Shown here in pieces: positions 1 through 11,752 of a stretch of 64,000 nt of DNA. Source of the stretch: Caenorhabditis remanei (lineage: Eukaryota > Nematoda > Chromadorea > Rhabditida > Rhabditidae). The DNA is taken from the NCBI RefSeq assembly GCF_010183535.1, contig NC_071332.1, positions 22,010,001-22,074,000 of the forward strand. Direction: 5' to 3'. The notes below the pieces were generated by a model. It was given only the letters and a program-made list of their open reading frames with translations. It was not told the origin of the DNA and made no database searches. Position 1 is the stretch's first letter, and every line of letters starts with the position of its first letter. The translations under genes and the position numbers were made by a program.

Positions 1-2874
1 TGGGTACACCTCTATTAGAAGTTCTACCGTAACTGAAAAGTGCTCAGAAAAAATAAGAAGCAGTGATGTTTGGTAGAAGGTTTCATTTGTAATCGGGAAA
101 CTGGCATCTTCCTGAAGTGCAAAAATAAAAGTAGCTGTGTGTGATTTTGATAATCTTTGAATGTTTAATTAGCCAAGGCTAGTTAGCTTAGGATTTTTTA
201 GTCTAACGATATATATACTGTGCCAAAAATATATCATATTTTGTTTTTTTCAGTTGAAAATGCCAACATTTAAGAGTGTGCCATGGTAAAACTAACTGAC
301 CCATAATATAACTTTTTATGAAATCGAACAGACCAAGAGTAGAAGTCCATTTTTGTAGTTGACCACTTTTTTGTACGGACACTCCCTACAGAGTTATGGT
401 TATTTTAAAAGGACAGCTCAAAAATCGCACTATTTTGCACTGAAATGGGACGATTTAAGGGAAAAATTACTTTGTCGATATGTAACTTGCTAGGGAGAGT
501 TTGAACAAAAAGTGGCAAACTACAAAAATGAAGTTCTACTCTTAATATGTTCGATCCCATAAAAATGAGTTTTGTCGGACAGTAAGTTTTACCATGATAC
601 ACTCTCAAATGTAGGCATTTTCAACTGAAAAAAACCAAAATGTGTTTTCTTTTGGCATGATACTGTAGCATTGATGGACAACTCTGTAATTCTCTGAGCC
701 ATCTGAAACTGATCAGACGAGAACATATCTAATATATAGCGTCTGGCTAGGCTACATTTCGAATGACCGTTCTTTCTCCCCTATTATACCAAGTGGTGTG
801 ATCATTCCTCCCAATTTTTTGCTGATAACGAGAAAAAAAAGAGCGTGAATGATGACAGTGATGAAGCGAGGCAACAAGACCAGTTAATCAAAATCAATTC
901 ATATGTATAGATGGGGACACTTGTATTTTTTGTTCAATTGAACTTTAGGAACATGAGAAGAAGATTGATTGGAAGTGATAACCCATGACCGATTGGTCAG
1001 TGATAAACGATCTGTAATCTTGAGGCCCAGCCACTAGGGGCCTAACACCGCCTGCATAAGCTCCGCCCCTTTCCCGCGTCTAACCTAAAAACACTTCCAA
1101 GTATTTCATTAATAACTGACCAGCACACACTCTGACATTATCTAGAACCTTCTCTTTTGTTTTGACAACAAGCCACACCACGTCATCAAACTACGATTTT
1201 CAGAAGAGGCGACGTCGTGCGGCGGCGCGGCGCCCCCAAGTGCAAAGAACGACGAGGGGGCACAGAGAAGGCATAGAAAAATTGAGGAGCGCTCACACAT
1301 ACACACAAGTTCACAAACATTATTTCTTTTCTCTCTTTTTCACTCATCTCATCACTCTCGATGAGTTTCGCCTCGAGGAAAAAGAGAAAGAAGTAGGAAA
1401 AAATGAGGAAAGGTTGGAGGGAAATGGAACACACACTGGTTTGTTTGTAGTTGCAGAAGTGAAAAATGATCTTTGGGCGCTAAATCTTTCGCCGAGAACA
1501 AAGTTTCGGGTGCACAATTTTGTGGGAACAAAAAAATGAAACAAAAATCTTGGAGGAAGTTTTTGGTTATTCACATGCTAGTTCACATGCCTACTAACAA
1601 AGCATGAGAATGAATCAGCATAATCCAAAGAAGATTTCTGGAATGAACTTGGATAAGCTTAAAATAAAAATTGTACTTTGGACTATAATTGTAATAACTA
1701 GATTGTTTAAATTGATGAAGCTAATTACAATAAATCAAAAAACTAATTGGTGATTAGCTTCGTTAGGTAACTTTAAGCTGTGGTCTTGAGAATAATTATG
1801 AGCAAACTTATCACAAATTGAGGGCCTAAATTTTGCACATCTTATTTCAGAAAGGTGTCACGGTGTCAAACAAAGAGAATTAGTTTCAAATTTCAACTTT
1901 TTGTGTCAAAAATTAAACCATTCATTATTTTTTTGTCTGCTCTTTTGAGAATTACTGAAAACCAAAAACTTTGAAATGTTAAAAACTATTGAACAAGCTT
2001 TAAAACTGAACCTGATCAGTCGAAACTCTGACCAAAGTCCAGTTTTCAATAAAATTTGACTTCTTGAACTACATTTTTTAATACTTGGAAAGCGAAAAAA
2101 AGCAAAAATTGCTCATTTACCATGACGGTGAGGCCTGGCAGGTGATCTCATGCCCTTTTTTGAGAAAAAAAATTATTTCCAGCTGCTTTGTGGAGTTTTT
2201 TATTTCAAGAATCAAATAAGGTGGAATCTTACAAAAATGTTGCAAAGCGCAGGATTCTGTTAATGGAAACAGCAGAGCTCAAACATTTCGGAATTTTCTA
2301 GCAATGGTAGTTGAATTTGAAGAATTATAAAAATTTCCAGTCTATTGAAGTATAAGTCGGAGGAATAATTTATGAATCAAATTTTTGAGTGACATGAAGA
2401 TTCCAGATCTAATTAAGAACCATAAACCACTTGTATGGCAATTATCATTGAAGCATTGTCAAAACTACCCTATTGTTCAAAAATCCAATTTTCCTCCCTG
2501 TCAGAAAAACAGGTGATCTGTGCCCTTCTCTTTAATTAATTCCAGCCATCTAGAATTTCCCAGAACCTACGCCACAGGTGATTATGCAGTTTTTCTTCTG
2601 TTATAAAAACCGCTAGGGGTATAGGGGGGCTAGAAACAACACAAGAAGCCGTATACATAAAATCATGTTTAAAGTTGTTAGAGAAGGGAGAAGATGTAGA
2701 TCATAAAAGAAATCGATTGACCATAAGGAGGACTAGGCCTGTTTCTGTTTCCATGAAGAACAATATGAAGAGGTACAGTCGACAGAAATAGTGCAGGGAA
2801 TGGAGAGATTGTCTAGATAAAGAGAAGAAGAAGCGGAGGATGATTCAATCTAATTGACAGACAGAAGACACTAG
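1..2874. other. Intergenic region upstream of the first gene
   Basis: No convincing coding exon is seen. Positions about 247-660 hold a diverged copy of a palindromic repeat, recognised by 'TTTTTTGTACGGACACTCCC' and its reverse complement; the same family recurs near 43.1, 55.5, 57.3, 59.7 and 62.1 kb. Around 1160-1540 there are overlapping open frames on both strands with Arg-rich or Lys/Glu-rich composition, but no plausible domain, signal peptide or splice pattern. The rest is AT-rich and probably contains the promoter of the gene starting at 2875. Confidence 0.6.
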
Positions 2875-3624
2875 ATGATGATCAACCTACCAATTATTTT
2901 TCAAGTTTTGACTGTTATTTTCGGAATTATTGCCTCCAGTTATGCGGTGAGTTGGTATTTTATGGTATTTTATTGCGTGTAGCAACATAGACAATTTCGA
3001 TTTTTTAAATAGTTTTGAAAAACGCAATATGTAAGATTTCGAAATGTGGTTTCTGATTTCTTAAATTCTCGTTGTGTTGTCTGAAAGGAAAGTGGAGAAC
3101 TAGACCGTCTGTCTGTGTGTTCACATGTCCAGATGTCCTTGTCATAACCCTCCTCTCTATTTTTCAGGAAACAGCTCCATCCCTCAACGAGATCAAAAAC
3201 CTCAAAAACACCGACCTCGACGAGATCTTCGGGTCCACCATGACGAAATCCCCGCCTCCAGATTTGCCGGATATGGGTCCGATGGGTGGAGTCGGGGGAC
3301 CTGATCCAATGGGAAGATTCAATCGAGGACCAAGTGGTCCACGCGAGATTCCTATTAATCATGGACATGCGTTGAGTCCCCAACCTGCACCTGGACTACA
3401 GGGACAAGGTAATGGAGGAGAGTTCCAGTCGTTAGCTGCACAAGGAGCGAATGTGTTTGCAACAGGAGCCACCGCGTTCTATAGGTAATTAACAATTTAT
3501 TTTTATTTCCAAAAACGTCTGATTTTCCAGAGGTGCCGCCACAGTCGGTGAAGCATTTGGTATTCCCACTGGCAACTATCAAGTTCCACTCTTCAACCAG
3601 GCCGCATCACTTTTCGGACGATAA
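2875..3624 (+). CDS. Small secreted Gly/Pro-rich protein, unknown function
   Basis: Three exons, 2875-2946, 3168-3484 and 3531-3624, with good GT/AG sites and consistent phase, give about 160 residues. The first exon is almost entirely a hydrophobic signal peptide (MMINLPIIFQVLTVIFGI...SYA), so the product is probably secreted. The mature part begins ETAPSLNEIKNL. It has a low-complexity middle rich in Pro, Gly and Met (PDMGPMGGVGGPDPMG), then a more ordered Ala-rich tail with GANVFATGATAFYRGAATVG and ends in SLFGR. No cysteines and no domain I recognise. An uncharacterised nematode secreted or cuticle-associated protein is one possibility, but that is inference. The start is the first of two adjacent ATGs. 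The gene sits head-to-tail with the DUF19 gene 200 bp downstream. Confidence 0.72.
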
Positions 3625-3824
3625 TGACATTGTTTCTGTTATACACTGTTTGTACATTTTGAAGAAAAAAGAAGATATAATGAACTTTTTTGCTCTCTGT
3701 GTTCTCTAAACCTCTAAAATATCTTATCACTTACAAGTCAGGTGGTCGTGTGGGCTCCAAGCTCCTGGCTCTGAGCTCCCAGCTCTTAGCTCCCGGCTCT
3801 TGGCTCCTCATTGTTCCCTTCAAA

Positions 3825-4541
3825 ATGAAACCCTTTCAATATCTATTGATTTTCTTCTCACTCCTACATCTTGGTAATAGTTTCTTCATTCCACCGGAGA
3901 ATTTCCAAAAGTGTGGATTAGACGAGTCTCTCGGCGTTATCCTTTGTATTGCGGTAAGTTTTAATGTTGAGCTAGAAAACCCCCCGCTTTTTCTAGCTCA
4001 CACACTAAAACTTTCAGCCAGTGACGACGTTGTTCCAAGACAATATCAATCTTCAAAATATCACTAGAGCACGTGGAATTCGTATTGTTGATGAATGCAG
4101 GAATGCTACTGTGAGCTGACAAAACGGTTTTATAAATTTCAAACTGTCATAATTTCAGACCTGTCTTGCACAATACCCGTGTGTCACTCAAGTCCAACTA
4201 GACAAAGTCTTCAATCTGTTATGCGACACCATCACCTATTTCTCCACTGACTTTGCCAGTTGTCAAAAGAAATTGATCGCTCAAATGCCCCCATGCATGA
4301 GAGATGCGGAGAAGAACTTGTTGAACATTGAGAAGGTTTGTGCTACTAAAAGTATTCTCCTATCAGTATTGAATTTTAGATTGGCCATCCTTGCGATCTC
4401 ATCTCAAAATACCAACCATGTATGGAGACGGAGATCACTAACATTTGTGGAGAGAAATATTGGACTCCGTTGGATACCATTTTGAAGAAGTTGCAGAAAT
4501 ATGCCCATATCAAGTGCCCAATAATTGATACTGAAGTTTAA
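3825..4541 (+). CDS. DUF19 (T20D4.11-like) secreted protein
   Basis: Four exons (3825-3953, 4018-4110, 4159-4335, 4380-4541), all joined in phase 0, encode about 186 residues. Residues 1-20 (MKPFQYLLIFFSLLHLGNSF) are a signal peptide. The mature chain carries about ten regularly spaced cysteines (for example KCGLDESLGVILC, ECRNATTCLAQYPCV, PCMRD, PCDLISKYQPCME, NICGEKYW), the arrangement of the nematode DUF19/T20D4.11-like domain. This family is expanded in Caenorhabditis, secreted, and of unknown biochemical role. Two possible N-glycosylation sites are visible (NIT, NAT). Short introns of about 45-65 nt and AATAAA at 4663 support the model. The family call rests on cysteine pattern and remembered family features, not on a search. 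Confidence 0.8.
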
Positions 4542-4799
4542 TTTGGCTGAAACTGAGCGTTTTATAAAGTTTTTTTCTGTCAAAACTGTTTTTAAGCCTA
4601 TTCGACAATTCCGGTCATATAGCTAGCTAACCAATGCCAAAGTTCATTCCCATGAATTATGCAATAAAATCCGAAACCAAAAAAACAAATAAACCTGTTC
4701 TTAAATCCACTACTAAATAATTCATATCATGCCACACCGAAATTCATATAAATTTGACCTTCTGGCCTTAAATTCCTATTATTTATACATCTGCAAAGT

Positions 4800-5101
4800 A
4801 TGCAGCCACTTTCAATAATTCTATTCTGCGTTCTGGCAGCCTATGCCTATTCACAATGTTGTTCAGGACAGCCGTTGGGAGGTAATGTGAAGGAATAATT
4901 GACAAAATATTATAGGAAAATTTTCCAGCCTGCATCAACCAAATCTGCCCAAATGGCACAATGTGCAACAATAACTGGTGCTGCCCCGGATGCTATGACA
5001 CTTGCAGCAACTGCTACATGTATACTGCATACTGTAACAATCCGTACTACTCTTGCAGCATGAGTTGTTGTAAAGCTACTTGTGGGCAGTGTCATCCTTG
5101 A
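4800..5101 (+). CDS. Tiny secreted cysteine-rich peptide
   Basis: Two exons, 4800-4881 and 4929-5101, joined across a 47-nt intron, give 84 residues. Residues 1-19 (MQPLSIILFCVLAAYAYSQ) are a clear signal peptide. The mature ~65 residues contain about 17 cysteines, including three CC pairs, in runs such as CNNNWCCPGCYDTCSNC and CSMSCCKATCGQCHP. Such density implies an extensively disulphide-bonded or metal-binding extracellular peptide. I do not recognise a named family; short Cys-rich nematode secreted peptides include antimicrobial, cuticle and metal-binding types, and the sequence does not decide between them. It follows the DUF19 gene by 258 bp on the same strand. Confidence 0.7.
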
Positions 5102-5749
5102 TTGTTTCCTGGATTGTGGAAAAAATTGTGAATTAGAAAAAGAGAAAGAATGAATTAGTTGAACATTAAAATGTTTTCATTCAGGTATATTTTAAAGTCA
5201 AAATTTCTATATCAGATATTTTTTTGTGGTTAAGTTACGGCTTTATCTTGAAACTATAACTACACTGAAACTTTGAAGACATGTGGCCATTATTTATTCC
5301 CAATTTGTTTATGCAAGCCCTCCCGATGTTTTCTTCATGGGCGGTAAATTTTATATCTTTGCCCTGGGTTTCTAGTTTTACCACACTGGTTAGAAGGTTG
5401 ATAGCGAGCAGTGGCAAATTTTTCAGATCAATGCTTCCTAATGTCTTATCACAAAATTTGTTTTTCTTTCTATCCTCCTAGACACTTGTAAAACAAAACG
5501 AAGACTTTTTTAAATTTATTTATCGATAGAATACAGAAAAGAGACTGGAGGTCAGGTAAAGTCCCTCAAGAGAGAGGACTTTACCTGTAAGTAAAACCGG
5601 GAATTACAAATAGAGAATAGCATAATATAATCTTGCATTGGAAAGGGGGGAAAGAATAGAATAACTATCACAATCAAAATCGGGGTATGTTTTTTACAAG
5701 CATTTGTTCCAAATAATTCAGAGATCACATACCAAAAAACCCACAAAAA
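5102..5749. other. Intergenic gap, convergent 3' ends
   Basis: Lies between the + strand Cys-rich gene and the minus-strand membrane-protein array. It contains 3' flanks of both. A 66-codon open frame at 5281-5481 looks hydrophobic but has no splice or start context, so I leave it uncalled. A short hairpin 'AAAGTCCCTCAAGAGAGAGGACTTT' lies near 5557-5583. Confidence 0.5.
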
Positions 5750-6618
5750 TTAATCCAAGAACTCGGAGCTCGGAACATAGTAAACTCTGGTGAATCTCCA
5801 CTCCTTCGTCTTTCCAGTCATCACCTCCCGCATATACAAGTCTCCATCTTTCAGCTCCATTTCCGAATCGTGGCAATCCGAATTTGTCATGTATCTACAG
5901 TTTTCGACTTTCAAACTCCTCAGGATACCATCGGTGCCGGTGTTGTAGCCAATAATCATCCGACCATCCTCGGTCTTGTGGAACGATGGAGCATCCAGAT
6001 AGAAGTACTCTTCGGCAATTGTTCCATTGAATCTGGAAGCAATCAGGAACTCTTCGACGCCTTCGAATCTCGTGGGGTCCGGAACCCATTTATCCCAGTA
6101 CTTCTCGTAGACCGAAAACAGTTGCTCATGGTGGAGACGTGTCATTTTGATATTACGGATTATATGGTTGTTTTCAATAGTTTCTTTCTCGTGTAGAGCA
6201 CGATTTATTAGTAAAGTCTTGTTCTCCAGAAATTTTTTCATGTCGAATTCGAATTCCGATGGCTTTACGGGTTCCTCGATGTCGTCAGGAAGAGAACGGG
6301 CCTTCCAACGGGGGTCCTCCAATGGGTTTTCCATCTGAAAATAAGAAAGAGTGAGAAGTGAAAAGAAAAATGGAGAAGAAAAAGAGATATAGGGGGAGTT
6401 ATGTGTCTGTCTGTCTGGCTGCCGAAAATGATCTTGAAATTTGTCTGACTTACATGTCTAGAAATCCAAAGACCAGTAAGAAGAGTGCAGGCAAATACGG
6501 AGAGTACAAAGATAATCTCAATCCAGGTGAATCCTGTCGGTCGGTTTCGAGGAGGTTTTCGGTTTCGGCGAGAAGCCGCTATTTTCAGCAGTACCTGGAA
6601 AACAGAACACATTTTCAA
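5750..6618 (-). CDS. Type II membrane protein, PDPxRFxG family member A
   Basis: Two exons are supported: 6454-6594 (possibly to 6618) and 5750-6334. With the ATG at 6618 the product is 249 residues. However, 'TGTTCTGTTTTCCAG' ending at 6595 looks like an acceptor, so an unseen upstream exon may supply the true N-terminus. A basic stretch (SRRNRKPPRNRP) precedes one membrane segment (FTWIEIIFVLSVFACTLLTG), followed immediately by a phase-0 intron. The C-terminal part has the family signature KYWDKWVPDPTRFEGVEEFL, an NGT sequon, two cysteines (NCRYMTNSDCHD) and the end motif RFTRVYYVPSSEFLD. The charge pattern and sequons suggest a cytosolic N-terminus and an external C-terminal domain. Function unknown; it is the most downstream member of the minus-strand array. 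Confidence 0.75.
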
Positions 6619-7514
6619 AAAAAAAATTGAAAAGGGAGAAAAAAAATTTGAAACTGAAGAAATGTTAGTAACAGAATATTTGTTATTTCAAGAACATTTT
6701 ATCTTAACATTCACTCTAGAATTACTTAAATTCGTCAATTTACTCGAAATTTGGCACAAAATGCACCAAAAACTAGTTTTTCAAAATTTACTACTGAAAA
6801 ACATGTTTTTCGGGAAAAAGTCGCTTCACCCGGGCCGGGCCGGTGAAAATTTGGAAACCGGCCCAGCCCGGCCCGTGACAAGTAATAGTAGCAGTCTAAT
6901 GGCTAGGTCATTAGTAAATCTAAAAATTATCACTAAAAAAGAAAAATAGGATATTCTTAAAATTTAATCGTCAAGGAATTCAGGAGAACAGAAGTTCTCC
7001 GGTCATATTTCATTTTGCTGTCTAAATCTCTAATGACTATGCGAAAAGACGCAGACAGAGTCTCCCTTATTTTCGAAATGAAATTTATGATCCTTTATGT
7101 TCATACTAGTTACTGGGGGAACCGCTAAGAGTAAAGAAAAAAAACAAAAAAAGAAAAGCGAAACTGGTTGCGCAGTCGAACAGCCGGGGAAAATCCAATA
7201 ACTGACTTTGAGAAAGACAAGGAGAAGGGGACAAAGTCTAATGGTGCGCACATGCATTTTTTCCGCCAGCGATCCTTCGAATAGAGACATGCTGCCTGAG
7301 AAAGGTGGATAGAATTGAAAGTGACACACGTTTATGTGAAAATGATGTCAATTTATGTGTCTTTGTCCAGGCAGATGCCCCGATGGGCAATGAGGCCATG
7401 GATATTATCTGTTCCCTGTTTTTTGTGGAAATCATCAACATATATTTATTTATTCAATCAATTTCTCAAATATTCAAATAAAAAACAAACAACAACGAGT
7501 CATCATGAAAAGAA
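6619..7514. other. Gap between family members A and B with a GC-rich repeat fragment
   Basis: No certain exon. Around 6826-6884 is a GC-rich segment, CCGGGCCGGGCCGG followed by CCCGGCCCGTGACAAGTA, a relic of the hAT-like element family seen intact at 17503 and 22638. If member A has an upstream exon it should lie here on the minus strand, but I could not find one with a convincing donor. Confidence 0.5.
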
Positions 7515-8464
7515 TTAGATAATAATTGTGCTCAACAAGTCCTCAGCGGGAATGTAGAAGACGCGTACGAAGTTGATAACGGCGAACTCGGAGACGAACT
7601 TCTCATAGACATACAAATCATTCTTCACGAAAAGGAGACTGGTCTCGTGACAGGTTGTGTTGGAATAGGCGCATCCTCCAATCACAATCTCCTTCTTGAA
7701 CACTCTGTCGGTCACATAAAACATCAGATCGGTTGGTTTGCTTTCCTGGGTTTTGGAACGGACTCTACCAAGAGTGAGGAACTTTGCAAGAGTCTGATTG
7801 TTGCCGGTCAGTTGGAGAAGTTCGTCGACTCCTTGGAATCTTGCGGGGTCCGGATTGTACCAGAAGCTGTAGAGCTTCTTCTCGTTGGACCAGCTGTCTT
7901 CCGGGGAGTGTGCACCATTGACGTAGAGACTCTCCAATACATTCTTGTCGGATATCGCTTGAACGAGAAACTCTTCTTTTTGATGCTCGAATGTGTCGTC
8001 TGTGATCTCCACTTCAATTTTCTCCGTTTCGTTTTTAGTGGTAAAGGAGGGACAGTGTATTTTCTGGAACGAGGATGGGAGTAATTAGCGAGTTTTTTGA
8101 AAAATGTATTAAAATAACTTACATAAAGTTTGTTGTCACCATGAGTCCTTGGAGCGAGCTCTACAGTGACGATTTCCTGATCCTGGAAAATAAAACAAGT
8201 CTTTGCTGATTATTGAAAATTCGTATGCCGTCAGTTTCCCAGTGACTATTTCCGAGTAGGCTATGTCAGAAGACTTCATCTCCCCACATCTTGATCCCTC
8301 TTACGTCAAAACTCAATACTTACACAAGACTGGGTCATAACCAAGAGACATGCCGCTGCAAGACAAGTGATTGAGAAAACCAACACAAGGCCGGTCATGA
8401 ACGACGCTAGTTTTCCAGTAGATGCCTTGGGAGGATCCATTTTTTTGTACTGAGGTAACGTCAT
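7515..8464 (-). CDS. Type II membrane protein, PDPxRFxG family member B
   Basis: Three exons, 8324-8464, 8123-8182 and 7515-8063, joined in phase 0, give 249 residues. TTTCAG lies 3 nt before the ATG on the minus strand, a likely spliced-leader acceptor, which supports this start. Residues 1-20 are short and basic; residues about 21-44 form the membrane segment (MTGLVLVFSITCLAAACLLV). The first intron follows just after it. The ectodomain has NET, NQT and NTT sequons, the signature FWYNPDPARFQGVDELL, a cysteine pair (GGCAYSNTTCHET) and the terminal motif NFVRVFYIPAEDLLS. Unlike most members it has an additional 20-residue exon after the membrane exon. Function unknown. Confidence 0.85.
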
Positions 8465-9074
8465 GGTTCTGAAAGAAAGTGTGAGAAGGTGTGACCGCTT
8501 CTGAAAAGTAATACAATAAATGATGTAGAGTGGTGTTTGATTATAGAGAGAGAGAGAGAGTATCAGATGGAAGAAATCTGTTAGGGCGTTTCAAAAATCT
8601 ATGCACTTTTTCTATCAGTTTCTCATCGTATTTTTATTAATGAGAAAGAAGTTCTAAAGATATATTGGCTATGACTATTGATTACTCCTTGCCAACGTTA
8701 TGGTAGTTGATCGATTCCGGCCGCTCAGCCCCTGGGAGCTGAAGTAGTGATCAAGAAGTGCAAAGACTTTTGAAACACCCTAATAATAGCTAATTTCAGC
8801 TACAAGACCTATTAAAAAACTGGTATAAAACAAGCCTTGCCGCCGATGCGACTAGTCACGACAAGGTGAGTTGAATAAATGAACTGATCTTATCTTATAA
8901 TGGGTGGTCCTATTGCTTATCAACTTTGACCCTGATAGACTACAATGGTCCGCATGGTCAAACACCAAATGTCTTTTTTTGTCTTGGACATGTTCTATTT
9001 CAGCAGATAAGATAACATGTTACACCAGCGTGTACAAGTTATCGAGCAAACATTACATTGCGTAACAACATCAT
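8465..9074. other. Gap between family members B and C
   Basis: AT-rich spacer with a short GA microsatellite ((GA)8 near 8545-8560). No exon, RNA gene or clear repeat boundary seen. Confidence 0.5.
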
Positions 9075-9744
9075 TTATTTAACAAGATCCAATACAAATT
9101 TCGCAGGAATATAGTACACAAATGTGGCATTAACTCCGCCGTAATTACAAGTGAAATACAAATCTCCGCCATTTAACATAACGGAAAAGAGAGTGCATGC
9201 TGGAGTATAATAGTCCCCTCTGGTCTCATAAACAATTTTCACCTGTTTCAGGTTGTTATCAATCCGTTCCAATCTTGGTGAACCATATAGATACAATTCA
9301 AAATAAGTTCCCGTGGTGTTAGGGAACTTCGCGAGGTACTCTTGATATCCTTGGAATCTTGTGAGATCTGGTGTGAATTTGTCCCAGAGGTTTTTCGGTA
9401 GTGTCTCAAAGCTTTTGAGTAGAGTTTTTCTTGCCTCTTGTAGTTTGGGGTCTGTGGCAATCCTAGCGTGTTCCAGTTTGGCCTCCGCAATCATTCTTTC
9501 CTTCTCCTGCTGGAACTCCCCGTAGTCAAATGGAAGGGGAGGAAGCGATGACTCATATTTAGGTTGGAAAAACACTCTGTTCTAAAAAAAATATATGTTT
9601 ATTTCGAACAGGACATTGTAAGTATTTGTCACTTACAATTACAAATGCACTGGTCATTATCATTCCACAGATAATTAAAATTAATGATAAGAATCCAACA
9701 AGATATCGTGGATCCGCTCGTTGTTCTTCGTTAAGACAAATCAT
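9075..9744 (-). CDS. Type II membrane protein, PDPxRFxG family member C
   Basis: Two exons, 9637-9744 and 9075-9581, joined in phase 0, encode 204 residues. The N-terminal tail is only about 13 residues (MICLNEEQRADPR); the membrane segment is YLVGFLSLILIICGMIMTSA and the intron follows at once. The C-terminal part starts with a Glu/Lys-rich, probably helical stretch (EFQQEKERMIAEAKLEHARI), then the family signature KNLWDKFTPDLTRFQGYQEYL, NTT and NAT sequons, and the end NATFVYYIPAKFVLDLVK. The second proline of the PDP motif is replaced by Leu. Function unknown. Confidence 0.83.
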
Positions 9745-10005
9745 TTTTCACAGAAAGAAAAACGTAGAAAAAATCAATGACTGTTGTTGCACCCCATTAG
9801 CAGCGAATATGTACTAGTGAATGTGAATAAGAGGCAGGTGTTAAAAGGGATCTCGGATAACAAGACTATTGGGAAGGTTCGCTAATCGGTCTACTTGTGT
9901 CAAATGAATCAAAAAACGTTTACAAATTGCAGTCTGAAACTTGAAAAAACACAGAACACATTTTTTCCAATTCAATTTATTAGTTCAAGCCAAAAAATGT
10001 TACAA

Positions 10006-10717
10006 TTAATGATATCCATTGAAAAAGTGGTCCAACAAGTTCTTCGCCGGGACGTAATAAACTCGAGTCATTTCCAGCGTCTGCTGATTCCAATCGAAAA
10101 CACTGTGAACATACAGATTGCCGTTTCTAACAAAATAATGATGTTTGTGGCATCTTCCGTACATCCAGCACTCCCCGATTGGAACTGTTAAAAAATAAAT
10201 CATCAATTTAGAGTTCCACTTTATTTTCAATTGCCCGTTCTGTTGAATGTCGATGATTTGAGGAGTAGCCAAGTAGAATAACTCTTCTATCACTGTTCCG
10301 TTCGTTCCAGTCATCTGAAGCACTTGTTCCACGTTTTCGAATCTGGACGGGTCAGGGACCCATTCATTCCAAAGAGGTTCTGGAATGTCCACAGTATTCG
10401 TTCTTCTCATTTGTCTTCTTGCCACGTTGTATTCCAGAATGTCATTCAGTGCGAGGTCCAGTTGAGCGTCTTGGATGAGTTGTCTTTTGGCAGCAGAGAC
10501 TCGGGTAGCGTTGAATTCATAAGGGGTTGGAGCCTGAAAGAAGGCAGAGTGAAAACAAATGAGAGTTTTTGAAAAAATTAAAAAGTAAACTCACACAGAC
10601 CCAGAGAAGCGTAAAAAACAGAATTATTGCAGCGATAACGACAATACGTTCTTCGGATGCCTTTTTTTCTTTTGCACTTTTTGGACTCGCTTTTGTAGAG
10701 GATGGAGGAACAAGCAT
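10006..10717 (-). CDS. Type II membrane protein, PDPxRFxG family member D
   Basis: Two exons, 10595-10717 and 10006-10533, phase 0, 216 residues. The acceptor-like TTTTTTTCAG lies one base before the ATG, pointing to trans-splicing and fixing the start. The tail of about 24 residues is rich in Ser, Lys and Glu; the membrane segment is IVVIAAIILFFTLLWV. After the intron come a helical linker, then PEPLWNEWVPDPSRFENVEQ, a TNGT sequon, a cysteine pair (GECWMYGRCHKH), and the end motif MTRVYYVPAKNLLDHF. Here the Gly of the signature is Asn. The 3' end lies 261 bp from the next member downstream (C). Confidence 0.85.
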
Positions 10718-11164
10718 CCTGAAAAAAATAAATTTTTGCCGAATTGAAATTCAGGTAGACTCTTGGAAGTAACCCAAATAATGACTTTTCTAGGTTCACA
10801 AACTGGATTCCATGGTCTGTTTGTTAGGGGCTCCTATGAGATCTCTGAGATTATCCCTTCCCATCCATCTAATCCACGTCACCCATTTTGTCCATAAAAC
10901 AATAAAACAACAGTGTTTTCCCAAAATCTGGTCCCATTAACACCTTTTGACCTGTTCTGGGAAACACCATCAAATATGATTTTATTACTCGTGGGAATAA
11001 AGTCCTTCAGCAAATAGAGCGTACTCTGTCCTTAACGACGTTGTCTGTTTGTGTGTCTTCACGAACATTCTGGTTTCAATTACATATTTATTAATCAATT
11101 ATTTAAAAAGTTCAAAATCCAAAAATTCGAAAAAAATGTATACGACAATTAAAAGAAACAAGAA
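10718..11164. other. Gap between family members D and E
   Basis: AT-rich spacer of about 450 bp. It holds the promoter or 5' flank of member D and the 3' flank of member E. No exon or repeat recognised. Confidence 0.45.
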
Positions 11165-11752
11165 TTAAATCAAATATTCATGAGGAATAAAGTAAACAAG
11201 TTTCAATCCCAGCATTCCTTTTTTCGCGTGCTCGAACTGGAAGTGGTAGTGGAATTCTCCATTCTCAATTCTCGAACTTCCCTGGAACTTGACTCGCTTT
11301 CCGCCAGCACCCACCATAAATTGGTTGAAGGCATGCGAGTTGTATGGAATCCACGAGACTCCTCTTCTGTCCATCTTCAGACGATGGAAGTAGAGGATCT
11401 CCTCGAGTTCCGTTCCGTTGGTTCCGGTCTTGAACAGGAACTCGTTGACGCCTTGGAAGCGAGTTGGATCTGGAGTCCATTTGTCCCACAAGTGCTTCGG
11501 CACATCTTGCATACAATTCCATCTGGAGATCTTGGCAGCGATCTCATCTTCAAATACCATTTGAGAGGCGGTGGCTGGCGCTGTGGTCGTTTCAATCGGT
11601 TTGGTTTTATGAGCCTGAAATTGATACTACAGTTTGTATAAGCAAAGAAATAAGTGAAAACATACCAATAAACCTATGGCCACAGCTAAAACAATTGCAA
11701 TAAAGAGAACCAACAGGTCCATGAAAGACGAAGGGCTTTGTTGGTGGGACAT
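11165..11752 (-). CDS. Type II membrane protein, PDPxRFxG family member E
   Basis: Two exons, 11666-11752 and 11165-11614, phase 0, 178 residues, the shortest member. Residues 1-11 (MSHQQSPSSFM) form a minimal tail; the membrane segment is DLLVLFIAIVLAVAIGLL, which ends exactly at the intron. The ectodomain opens with a Thr/Ala/Pro stretch (IETTTAPATA), then PKHLWDKWTPDPTRFQGVNE, a TNGT sequon and the end KLVYFIPHEYLI. There are no acidic repeats in the tail, so the long acidic tail seen in G-J is optional in the family. Function unknown. Confidence 0.85.

Noticed and set aside
1162..1574. Overlapping open frames on both strands, one Arg-rich
   Set aside because: Low-complexity, no splice context, no signal peptide or domain; the two strands are simply both stop-poor here.
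5281..5481. Hydrophobic 66-codon + strand frame
   Set aside because: Lies in the convergent 3' gap, no acceptor or polyadenylation context, no conserved motif.
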